Positions 33,542 through 44,500 of a DNA stretch of 64,000 bases are shown here, in pieces (the first letter of the stretch is position 1; the number at the start of each line of letters is the position of its first letter). The DNA is taken from assembly GCA_946807835.1 (NCBI GenBank), contig CAMPEX010000001.1, positions 7,579,001 through 7,643,000 on the forward strand, read 5' to 3'. The position numbers were made by a program, and so were the translations under genes. Below the pieces are notes generated by a model. The model was not told where the DNA came from, made no database searches, and was given only the letters and a program-made list of their open reading frames with translations. This DNA is from Ailanthus altissimus. Its lineage: Eukaryota; Streptophyta; Magnoliopsida; Sapindales; Simaroubaceae.

Positions 33542-35885
33542 CATCGTCTCTCTCTCTCTCGTCAAAGAAGATAATTACCTGGTAAGTGTTTCATTCTCTC
33601 TCGTAAAATTATTCCATTACAAATAATTTATAATTTATCTTTGTTATATTTACTTGCCTTCGCTTTTGTCTCTCATTAATATTACAAATTAAAGTTAAAA
33701 GTGCTTATCTATTGTATAGAGTGAGCTAATGGTGATATAAAGGATCAAGAAAATTGAGGTTATTGGAGATGAGAATGTGAACATTAGAGAGGAGATTTTA
33801 GTGTAAAATTATCCACTTGTAGTGATTAAGAGAGATGTTAGTAGTTCAAGTAGCTCTTGTTTCAGCAGTGATTCCTTCTCTTCTTGTAGTGGCATTTATT
33901 CAAAGTATTGAGAATAATTTCATGTGCTTGATGTTGTGTCTTAATGTAGGTTTTGACATATTTTCTCTAAAGAACATACTATTCAACTTAAATATTTTTT
34001 GTCTCTTTCTCTCATTATTTTTTCTTTCCTTACAAGAAATCAAAATAGGTGTTGTTTGAGTTCAAGAACTCGAGTTTGAGACGAGAAATCAAAATGAGAT
34101 TAACTAACAAATAATTTCTATGTAACAAATCTAAATCTTTATTTGAATGATGTCACTAATCGATTCATGTTTTACAAGAAATTCAGTTTTTTTTTTTAAG
34201 GGATGTGTTTTGTTTACTGACTACAAATTTGTTTTAAGTCCAATTTATAATTGTTGTCTTTCAATCTTTGATTTTAAATTTTGCATTTTGTTCATATATT
34301 GTCTCCGTTTTATAAATTTTGTGAAGATAAGATTTATTATACATCCCCTGATTGAGTGTTCCTCTATTTTAATAATAATTATCTAGTGCTTTTGGAGTTT
34401 GCTTAAAAAGAAAATGTCATGGGGATATTTACTCTGGTGGGAATCGAATTTAGGAGACCTAACTTGTATTTAGGACCTCGCAATATATTTGTCTAAATTC
34501 TTAACATTGATATAAATTTGTTTTTCCTCTTTTTTTTTAATTATGATACTATATGCAAGCATCAAAATTTTATCAACTGATTATGACAAATTATGACAAT
34601 AAAAAATAAGTACCATACACTAGCTAACATTTATATATTTTATCACAACTTTGTATAAATAATATTATTATTTACCATAAATTTTCTCATAATTATAACA
34701 TAATGAATAATGGACAAATTCAATTTATCAAAACATAAAGAAACTCGATAGATCTTTCAATGAAGCTATAGGCAACAATGATCTATACATTGCTTCGACA
34801 CAGTACAGATCTTTGTAAGCATAGATACGATCACCACAAAATCAAAACGATAAAGTCCTGCTCACAGAGCAGTCAAAATTGTTGTATTATTAAGTTGAAT
34901 AATGATGTTTTATAATGAAAATCAAGCTTTTCACATTGTACTCTTGCATATGTACATCATGAACTCTTCATATTTGTAACTTTACTTTTATATGTTAGTT
35001 CTTTAAAGTCAAAATTTTTAGATTGATGTCAATGGCTTTAATGCAAACTGACATAGTAAGAAAAGATTAAACAAGATTGAAGTAAGTAGAGTTTATTCAT
35101 TTGGGTGGTGGCTTAATTGCATTATTTGTCATCTTTTCTATTATTTGCAGTAATTTTCTTGTTTAAGAACTAAAAGTATTATATATTGATTTGACTCATA
35201 CAAATACATTCCACCTTTATTCTATGTCAATAGTTACGTATTGACAATATAGCCACTATTTCTTTCTGTTGTTTTGTGCCTGTATGTCTATTATTTTGCT
35301 ATTGTTTTATACTATTATGAGGCTACTATATTTGTTTTTGCTTGGGGCTTTATAGCCACTAATTTTGGTATTGTTTTGGAGTTGTATGGCCACCATTTTT
35401 GCTACTTAATTGAGGCTGTATGGATACTATTTTATCTATTTTGGGTTATTTGTAGTGTTATTTGGGCCTGTTTCAACTACTTTTTTGTCGCTGTTTTGCT
35501 TTGTTTATGATTCTGTTTTGATTTTTTAATTATAATTTATTATTTTATGCTTGTTATTATAGTGTTTCTACAATTCCCTTAGTTGACTACCTTAAATCTT
35601 AACAACTCAATAGTGTGAAAAGTTATTGTGAAGTATACTTTCATTCTCTAATATATAATTTTATTTTCTTATTGGCTAATTTTTTTGTAATATGGAGTTT
35701 ATTTTATATGATTTGTTATGATTGGGAGATGGTTGTTGCAATTATTTGGAAGTGTTATTAACATATAATACATGTTTGTATTTTCTTTATTGTAATAAAA
35801 GAAAATGATTGTTAATTACACTCAAGTTAAGATCTTTCACACTGAACTAACAGTCATTAAATAATATTCAGGTAAAATATTTGAT

Positions 35886-37074
35886 ATGGACAGAACATGG
35901 ATATCAAGTGATAGGTTATCAAAAGAGTATAAAATTGGAGTTGATGAGTTTTTGCAATTTTTCATTTGTAATTCTGATAATAAGAGGTCACTTAGATGTC
36001 CATGTAACTCTTGTTGCAACATGAAGTTCCATGCTCCTGAGTCAATAAGAGTTCATTTATTTAAAAAAGAATTTTTTTTCCCACGTATTTAACGTGGACT
36101 AAACATGGAAAAAGTTGACAGTAAGTTGAGAGCTTCATCTCTTAAAAATCATTCTAGTGGAAGACAATTTAAATGCCAGGACTACAATAACATGCAGATA
36201 TGGTTAACGATGCCTATGGACAGTGTGATAAGGATCTTGAGTTTTTTAGAAATGTACTTGAAGATGCAGAAAAACCTTTATATCCTAGATCAAGGCATTC
36301 CAAGTTGTCTGGTCTGATGAAAATTTATAATGTTAAAGAAAACTATGGATGTCCTAAGTCACCCCCAAAACAAACAAAGCAAATTGCAAGAAAGTTAGTT
36401 CTTCAAAAAGTTTTTCTGTATTAATGCATTTTTTTCTTGCTTGTAGCAACAATTGGGCGTTAGTTGCCATTGATTTATTGACGTCAACTGTGTTTTACCT
36501 TGACCCATTAGGGAATAAACCTTGTGAAGATTTAGAATATATTGTCAATCAGTTAAGATTCAGTTACTATTATTTCAAGTTATGTATTTTTGATTTATTT
36601 TAAATTTAATATGACTTGTTGTTTATTTCTTTTAGGGGGGTCAAAATTTATCTTACACATAAAACATCTAAAAAGGTTAATCTTCAATGGATCAATGTCA
36701 AGATAAATGTAAACATTTCTTACTTATTATGCATGTTAACTTATGATTTATATTTTACTTATAATTTTGATTGAAATAATAAATAGTTTCAATTGTTCGT
36801 ATTGCCCTTTGTAACTTAATTAATTTGAGTGTAGATACTTTGTCATGAAGTATATGAAAGCAATTGTTGGGGATGTTAATATACTGAAGATTAATGTATG
36901 TATCTAATATAATGTTCTTAAATTTTTCCAATATTAGTTTATACACTATTAACTATTTTTTTTTCATATTTAAAGTTTAAGGGAATTGATGATTACACTC
37001 AAGATGACATTACAGCGATATGTGATGAGTGGACGATATATGTTGCAAGCTTAATCACAAATCATAAAAAATAG
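35886..37074 (+). pseudogene. CACTA transposase-associated / TNP2-start / Ulp1-like gene remnant
   Basis: From the ATG at 35,886: a transposase-associated domain (MDRTWIS, RLSKEYKIGVDEFL, CPCNSCCNMK, then HLFKKEFFFP), a stop at 36,090, and in the next frames the HGE-like boundary and TNP2 start (MVNDAYG at 36,200; FFRNVLEDAEKPLYP; KLSGLMKIYNVKENYGCP). The whole DDE-bearing TNP2 core is missing. From 36,448, after an acceptor TTGTAG, a C48/Ulp1-like protease segment follows: NNWALVAID, YLDPLGNKP (Asp codon 36,502), then CRYFVMKYMKAIVGDV (Cys codon 36,830) and DDITAICDEWTIYV near 36,985-37,050. Ulp1 enzymes use His-Asp-Cys. The His of the H-W motif reads N here, so cleavage activity is unlikely. 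Introns and frame are uncertain. Confidence 0.75.
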
Positions 37075-37964
37075 GTAAAGTTCTTCGTTCACTATTTACA
37101 TTTAAAAGTTATTTTAGTATCATAAAGTTTTGGGGATGGATCATACTAATTTTATTGTATAGATGGATCTTCTTTAAAAGAATCTGTTGTATCATGTCAG
37201 TTATAGTTCTCCAGGTTATGAATGCATTTTTTTTACATTATTGTTTTCTCATTGAAGCTTGATTCATGTTGCTGAAATATCATTTGAATGACTACATATA
37301 TGCTATGTGTTTGTAGCGTGATATTATTTTGTTTGATGTTGTCTAATTAAACTGAAAGGCAAATATACTATGTACTGTATATTGAAAAATCAAAATCTCA
37401 AATCACCATGTATACATAATATGCAATAATTTTCTTCCTTTATAAAATCTGATAATGGTTTATACGGTTATCAAGTTCCATCATTTCTCTGATGTCTACA
37501 CCTTCAACCTCTCTATCAAACTTATGTGCCTACTTGCTTTAAAACGGTTTCAAAGTTTTTAAAGGAGAAAAATGTGATAACAATGATCCCAAGGAAGTGG
37601 GCTTTTCTTTTTCCAAGTTCTATTGTAACATTTCCTTTAGTGTGTTCTGCATCTGCCATTGACTGATGGAAGCTGGCGTTTTGCTCTAAAACTGGAATAT
37701 ATGTTTAACAAAATGACTTTTAAACAGGATTAGAAATGTTAAGAGAAAATAATAAAATATTTGAAGCCATAAACAATCTATCAATTGCAAGAGATTTTAG
37801 ATTTGTCTTTCTTTTTTCAGCTTTTTTCTTTCAGCAAACCCTGCATTGTTTTTCATTATCCAAAACCTCTTTATTTCTTCTATTTTTGGTCCTGAAATTT
37901 GGCCGATTATCAAATCCCGTCTGAAAAATTCGTCTTGCTAATGTTAGATTGTTCATGTTTAGCA

Positions 37965-38001
<37 letters not shown>

Positions 38002-39351
38002 TACACACAATAATACCGAAGGTAGATGATGTCATAAATCTTCAAGAGTTGGCATATATCAGATGGATATGATCAGTAAAGACAATGTTTCCATTGCACC
38101 CAAAATGGTAAAATATGATAACTATAATCTGGCAAAAAAAAAAAAGAAAATTCCACTAGGGTTCTTGAAGAATGTCTTAAAAAGATTGATGACTCATCAA
38201 AAGCCACCAAGGGCATTACTTTACTGGTTTATCATGTTCTGGCAAAAGCTAGTCGCAATTTACACTCCAGCAAGTATTAAAACACTAAGCAGTCCTTACT
38301 TGCTTTTAAGTCTCGAGAAAATGACAGCACATATCACATGCTATCTCTGTAATGATTACAAGTGATATGGTCCTAGGATTAAAAGGTCTGTAAGCCAAAT
38401 ACAAACTAGAGATAGTAGTGAGCTTGAACCAAAGAATAACCCGTGAAAAATATTTATAATCTTCTATAGTACTATAGCAACAGTAATTACACAGTCAAGA
38501 AAAATAAACTAAGTGTTTCAGTGTAGAATCATTATTATTCATATTCATTGATAAAGGGGTACAACCATAAATAGCAAAATGGGATTTACGGCAAATATAT
38601 GGTATATTAGGCTGAAATATGAGCTTTTTTTGGGTACTTTTTTATTGTTGTTTTAAATTTATTTTAGGGTTGTTATAGGATTGAAATGAGACTATTTTAA
38701 TTATGCATTTCTTGATAAATATATTACATATAAATGATTTGTCTTTTTTTATTACATATAAGTACTTTTTAGCATTTGTATTTTTTTTTAAGCTTTTATG
38801 CTATCTAGTGCAACAACTAACCATATCTTACTTTTGTTCTCTAACCTAATTTGAGTGTGATTTTTATTCTTGTACTATTATTGCAATTTCTTATAAGTTA
38901 AGTATATTGTTTAAGTTTTTATATATTTACTCATGTATTTCTATTTACTTTGACAAAGGTGATCATAGATTATTTTGCTCGATGATTACTAAGTTGTGTG
39001 GATTGCTTCAACAAATTTGATGGATTGTTATTTTGTACAAATTTACGTGGTGACTATGTTTAACTAAACTTCAAACACTATAATCTTTTAGATAAATTTT
39101 GAATGTTTGTAATATTTCTAGAACTAAGTTGAATGCACTTTGGGATATTTTCATTATAGTTGTAAGATAATGTTTCATATTATTTAACAATTTGAAATAT
39201 ATATATATAAATGTGAAGTGCATTCAAATTTAAATATATATTAAATATTCTGGCTCAATAATTATAATTTTAAATTGATGAAAAGTTAATTAATTAAATT
39301 GTCATAAATAAACAGTAAATATTATTGAAAAAATGGTATTAATAAATTTTT
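37075..39351. other. CACTA 3' internal region, no gene recognised
   Basis: Contains a mixed (TA)n(CA)n microsatellite at about 37,965-38,008 and a 100-codon open frame at 38,063-38,365 without recognisable domain. Otherwise AT-rich non-coding sequence. Confidence 0.55.
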
Positions 39352-39545
39352 GATATTGTAGTGTCAGAGAATCTCTAATACTGTAGTATCAGTAAATCTT
39401 TGATACTATAGTATTCAAGATTTATTGATACCATAGAGTTAGAGATTTATTGATACTATGGTGTTAGACATTAACTGATATTATGGTGTCAGAAATTCAT
39501 TGATACTATGATATCAAAAATTCATTAACACCATATTTAGCGTCA
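39352..39545 (+). repeat. CACTA right-end subterminal array, exact 25-bp period
   Basis: Eight consecutive motifs of the form GATACTATAGTATCAG/GATACTATGGTGTTAG start at 39,352, 39,377, 39,402, 39,427, 39,452, 39,477, 39,502 and 39,527, a constant 25-bp step. The motif is partly self-complementary. It ends about 65 bp before the terminus. The layout fits clustered sites for a transposase-accessory DNA-binding protein. Confidence 0.8.
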
Positions 39546-39815
39546 GACATTCGCGTAACATTGACACTATAAAACAGTGTCAGTGAAACCCTTCATTGAC
39601 GCGTAGTAGTGAAATACAACTCAAAATGACCTAATTAAGTTTTGGTAGCTTGAAAGGATGATATATAGGCAGAGAAATGTGCATGCAGCTGGTAAGGTTG
39701 GCCTTATACCGTTAGGTTTATACATATAATTGAAAGAAAAAAAACTCCCGGTAAATCACATCTGCAAAAGCAATTTTCCCCTATACCAAATACAACTACC
39801 AAAATCTCGAAGAAA

Positions 39816-40136
39816 ATGAGAGAAATAAAACAAAATAGTTTTCTGCGTGCTTTGATGGAACAAGAAGAATTGAGAGATGGATATATTTTTCCATTACTAT
39901 CACCACCATCACCTCTCCCTATGAGTATTGGACCCGGCAACCAAAAGTACTCATTTTCACCATCTCCGTTGCCTTCTCCTCCCTTCTCCCCGCCTTCGTC
40001 CAGCTGTACTTCGGCCAACAACCTTCCCCTTTTGCTTGAAACTTTATCCACTCTTGCCCAAGCGCCATTTTCACTGGATGGCAAAGTCGCAGATGATCAA
40101 GTTGGTGACAAAACTTCATGCATTAAAGAATTGTAA
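39816..40136 (+). CDS. Doubtful small serine/proline-rich ORF
   Basis: A 106-codon open frame just outside the CACTA right end. Met codons occur at 39,816 and 39,855. The product would have an acidic start (MEQEELRDGYIFPLL) and a Pro/Ser-rich middle (SPSPLPSPPFSPPSSS), with no signal peptide or membrane segment. I do not recognise it. A TATA-like ATATATAGG lies at 39,661-39,669, but overlapping open frames on the minus strand (39,704-40,084) and the plus strand make chance openness possible. No introns are needed. Confidence 0.25.
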   Translation: MREIKQNSFLRALMEQEELRDGYIFPLLSPPSPLPMSIGPGNQKYSFSPSPLPSPPFSPPSSSCTSANNLPLLLETLSTLAQAPFSLDGKVADDQVGDKTSCIKEL

Positions 40137-41582
40137 GCCCTTCTATCTCTAATCTTCTAGTGCAATTGGTTTGGAATTAAGAAAATAAAAAATTAAAGAA
40201 ATTTGAGCCATCCTCTTCTTTTTTTCTTTCTTTTTTTTAATAAAGTTCTTTCTTGACTTACAAGTTCATGTCGGATTTCTTTCCTTATTTAAAAATTAGC
40301 TTTAATTTGCTACTTTGTATGAAATTGGAATCTTGCAGAAGTTTTGATGTGCTTTTTGTTCCTATTTTTAGCTCAAAACTAAAAGAAGTTTACTCCTAAA
40401 TATGATTTCCTATGGAACATTTAGTAGTTATTTGCTTTCTTCCTCTTAAAAACACGAATTTTTTCTTCTAAATTCCAACCCATCTAACAACCGGTCAAAG
40501 CCATGCAAAACTAAAACTCAATGGCTGGTAGGCTTGATTTGTACTAATTCGCTAATAATCCTGAAAATTTATAATTCCTTATTTTTCCTTCTGGTAAAGA
40601 ATTAGTTTCAGTAAAGATTTTCTTGTTTGCAACTGCAAAAGCACTTTTTTCAATGTTTTATGGATCCATGAACACACAGGGTAGATTGGTTTATACAAAG
40701 ATGTTGCTGTTGCTTTTCTTGGTCTTCCCAAATCTTTTATCAAAGGCAAAAGCAGGACTGACTAAGCAGATAGCTTGCTCGAAGGTCACAAGGGCAACAG
40801 AATTTCTCTTTCCTTTTTAGCTTTTTAGACACTGATATTTTTGTAACTGAATTTTATCAATCTTTGTTGACCCATTGAAAGTCCTCAAATTTAGCTGGAT
40901 TTTAACAAGTACGTGCATTCTCGCAAGACAACATTGTTGAAGAATTTCCACTATTCCTTTTACATGATTTCTATTATGTTAACATGCTTAACCTTATGAT
41001 TTTTGAATCCACCTATCCAGTATTCTCACAATTGTTTCGGAATTTATTGGAGAAATTCCACAAATTGTTGCAAAAACCCCCACCGTGGTAACAGAAAAAT
41101 CCAGGGCACATCTGACTAGTACGTCTATCCAATATACATTTAATAATATTTCTCTTTCATTTGTTTGATGAATTGACGGCCTTGAAATTGAATTAATAAT
41201 ATAGTGAATTTATGGAATGATTATATAGATTATGTAATACAACAAATATGCTCAAATCCACAAATACAACCCCAACCATAATTAACACGTAAGATAAAGA
41301 AAAGAAAAATAAGGTCGTAATAGATGGAATCAGCAGCAAATTTGTTCCATTATTAGGTTTTTGTACTGCTTTTATCAGAATAGTAACAAAATTGACAGTC
41401 CAAATGGTTTATGGGGCTAAGCTTAAGTTGCATGCAAAGCATATGAGAATCAATTACAACCCTACATTATATCCCTCGAGATGATACTGTTTACGACTTT
41501 TATTGGTTCTTTACCACTTTACGATTTTTATTGCTTCTTTACCACATGCAACCTTCTGTAAAGAAAACTTACTGCTTGATAA
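40137..41582. other. Intergenic / 3' flank of MED8
   Basis: No gene recognised. The part next to 41,583 must include the MED8 3' UTR (minus strand). Its end cannot be set reliably. Confidence 0.5.
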
Positions 41583-44500
41583 TTACTGTTGATTCTGTTG
41601 CCGCTGTTGCCCAAAATTGGGATGAGTTTGTTGTGAATTCTGAAGTGCAACCATATTAGATTGCAGATTCTGATTTGGCGCCATATTGCCAAATGCACCT
41701 TGTGTATTATGTTGCTGTTGCTGTTGCTGTTGCGGTTGCTGCTGCTGCTGCTGTTGTATTGGCATCATGCCACCAGGATTTGATGTACCCATATTAAACA
41801 CTGCAAGCAAAAGGCCCAGCTGAGTTTAGCATCATAATTTCAATGACATGGGCATAGGCATCTGAAGCATTTGGCTGAAGTATATACTTACTCATTTTTT
41901 TCAAGAAAGCAATAAATAACTTAACCCAAAAACACAACAAAAAAAATTAGACAAATGTCATACTTTGGTCACTCAACATTTGCGAAGCGTGGCTCCTTTG
42001 GGGATTGTTACCAGTTAATCCAAACTGCATGATGGATTGAGCACAGAGAAAGAACATCAATGATTTGTCAGCAACATATGCAAACTGGAGTAGCTGGCTA
42101 TACTTAGCAAATGATTTGATATCAAATCAAAAAGAATTTGCAAATAAAATGTAACTAATAAATTGGATAATAACATAAAATTTCCACACTTCAATTTTTG
42201 CAACTAACACCTAGATATTCCTAGCTATTACAAGATATTTATCTTGTAAAAAATGCATTATATTTTCAACATAATGTATCCTCAAGTTGAAAGAGAATCA
42301 AGCAAGGAAAGGGGCAAACAAGTATGCTACAAGAATTCATAATTTCCAATCAGAATCAGATGGATATCTGACCACCAATTGTTGGACATTTGTCTTTGAT
42401 CCCTCGATATAAACAGTTGGCTAAGCCATGTCCACCAGTCAAACCAGATCAAATTTACCAAAATATGGTGCTGCCTGCATATGTTATTTTTAGTAAAGGT
42501 TTCCTAAAATTATCACGTAAACAGTCCAATTCAAATTCCTCTTTAGGACTCCATCAAAAGAAACATGCCTCCATACTAGTAGCAGCATTCCTATCAAAGG
42601 GAGAGCATCAGATTTAAGCCAAAGGAGTAAGCAATTAGATAAGGATGCCTAATTATGCTTTTCTGTCTTTCTTCCCAGTGCATCCATAGACCCATCCCCA
42701 CACCCACCCAAAATGAGTAAAAAAAGAAAATTTTCAAGTTGTGCCACCCAAAACCAGAGAAAGAAGAATAAAAATGGGGGTCAATGGTGTAAAAAGAAAA
42801 TGCCATAACTCACCTGCATCCGTGGAAGGAGGGATGGGGACGACATTGTGCCTGATATATTGGGAATCTAAAAGAACACATGATACTAAAGCAATGAGTA
42901 TAATGAGAAAATAAGTTTAACCAAAATAAACACAGGAAAATGATTTAAAGAGACATAATATAGGAACAAACATTCATGAATCAATGAGAAGATGATGATT
43001 TTAGGAAGAATCTAAAAATTGAGTCAATAAATAAGTGATATTTCAAAATTAAAAAGCAAAATCAGAAATTAAAAATATCCATTTCTTGGCTAATCTAAGC
43101 TCCATTAGTAAGGTAGTTTTATGTAACACACTTCAAAACCTATAGTGACGTCAAAGATTATGGATCCACGCTGAGCCCTTGTACAGATCTAGATTAATAT
43201 CAATCTACGATATCAGCCAATACATGTAATTATGAATATTAGGATACTGTGCCACGAGTTTTGCTTCACCCAGATTAACAAGAATATGCTCTCATGTGTC
43301 ATCAGCTAGCTAGCATATAAGATACTTTACCCCCAGCTCTTTCATAAAAAAGGAACAAATAAGCCAAACTGTTGTTAGCACCATAAAAGGAGAAAAACTT
43401 TTTAAGTGACAAGCATTGATGACAGAAAACAGCAAGGTGCTAACAGCAGACTGAACATAAACACAGATGGAGAAAATAGAAGTAAGAACATTCCATAAGA
43501 CTCCAAATCTCATACAAATTTCTGAAATCCAACAATCACAGTAATATTGTTTGGACTTTCAGGAACATTCAGTATTTATAACAAATCACTCAAATTGATA
43601 TAACCACAGTTCCTAAACATCGAAGGTACTGCAGGATATCTTTTAGGTGAAGTCAGAAACTATTATGCTATAGATACCCTTTTCTGTGGGTTGTTTTCTT
43701 TATTTTAGACGCCTTGGTTTGCGTCTGTAATCTCATTCTTTTAATATGAACAGTATTTGTTTCTATCCAGGAAAAAGGAAAAAATGCCGAGAAAAGAAAA
43801 TCAGAAAGTAATCAGGAAAATATTAGATGGTTCAACTGATAAATTCTATTGGAGGGTTCAAATCCAGCTCTGCTCATACCAGATTGGGAAGGGGCTTGGA
43901 TTTCTAACTTTATATTAAAATTTAAATTTAAAAAAAAAGATCTTACATAGAAAGAAGAGACTATGAAAAAGAAACAAATGATAAATAACATGACACAAAA
44001 CCTAACAAACATTAGAAGACGGGGCAACCATAACAGAACTAACACTTCGCAGACACAACCAAGTTTTAGTCCAAGCAGAAACTAAACCAGGACATCAAGT
44101 CAATTAACTAACAGCACTTAAAACTCTTTCTAACTGCAAGCAAACACTGGAATGCAAAAATGATCTCCGGATCGGCTAAGATAATAGATCATACAATCTT
44201 TAATATAGCAGTAAGTGGAATGGCTGCCCAAACTCCATAATAGTATATGAAGAGAGTTAATGATCAGGCTGTACAGCAAAGATATGAATATAAGTATAAC
44301 AAATACAAAGAGCTATAAATCTTACCATCTGGGTATTTGGTGTCCCCTGAGCAGCATTAAACAATGCAGTATTAGCAGCACCAGAAAACTGACTTAGACG
44401 ATTCAACTGATTTCCTTGGCCAAGTTGGCTTTGACCAATGCCATGCTGAACATGTCCAGGTGCCAGCTGCCTGCCTTGAAACTGCTGGTGTCCCATTGGC

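Larger units (their letters stand above)
32890..39611 (+). mobile_element. CACTA (En/Spm) DNA transposon
   Basis: Starts CACTATTATAAAATTGG and ends ...ACGCGTAGTAGTG, whose complement begins CACTACTACGCG. The CACTA ends are diagnostic. The next bases on both ends include TTCACTGA(T/C). Flanking 3-mers are AAG and AAA, an imperfect 3-bp duplication. Both ends carry subterminal repeats based on GATACTATAGTATCA-like words: exact 25-bp period on the right, 40-bp period on the left. Inside are a pyrimidine-rich tandem repeat, a long non-coding region and a disrupted transposase/Ulp1 gene. With the core transposase missing, it is probably non-autonomous. Confidence 0.85.

Noticed and set aside
38063..38365. 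100-codon open frame inside the CACTA element
   Set aside because: Could be a captured host gene fragment, but no family was recognised on either strand.
39704..40084. 126-codon minus-strand open frame
   Set aside because: Overlaps the plus-strand Pro/Ser frame. Its hydrophobic C-terminus with clustered Ile/Phe comes from an AT-rich stretch. Neither strand is clearly coding.
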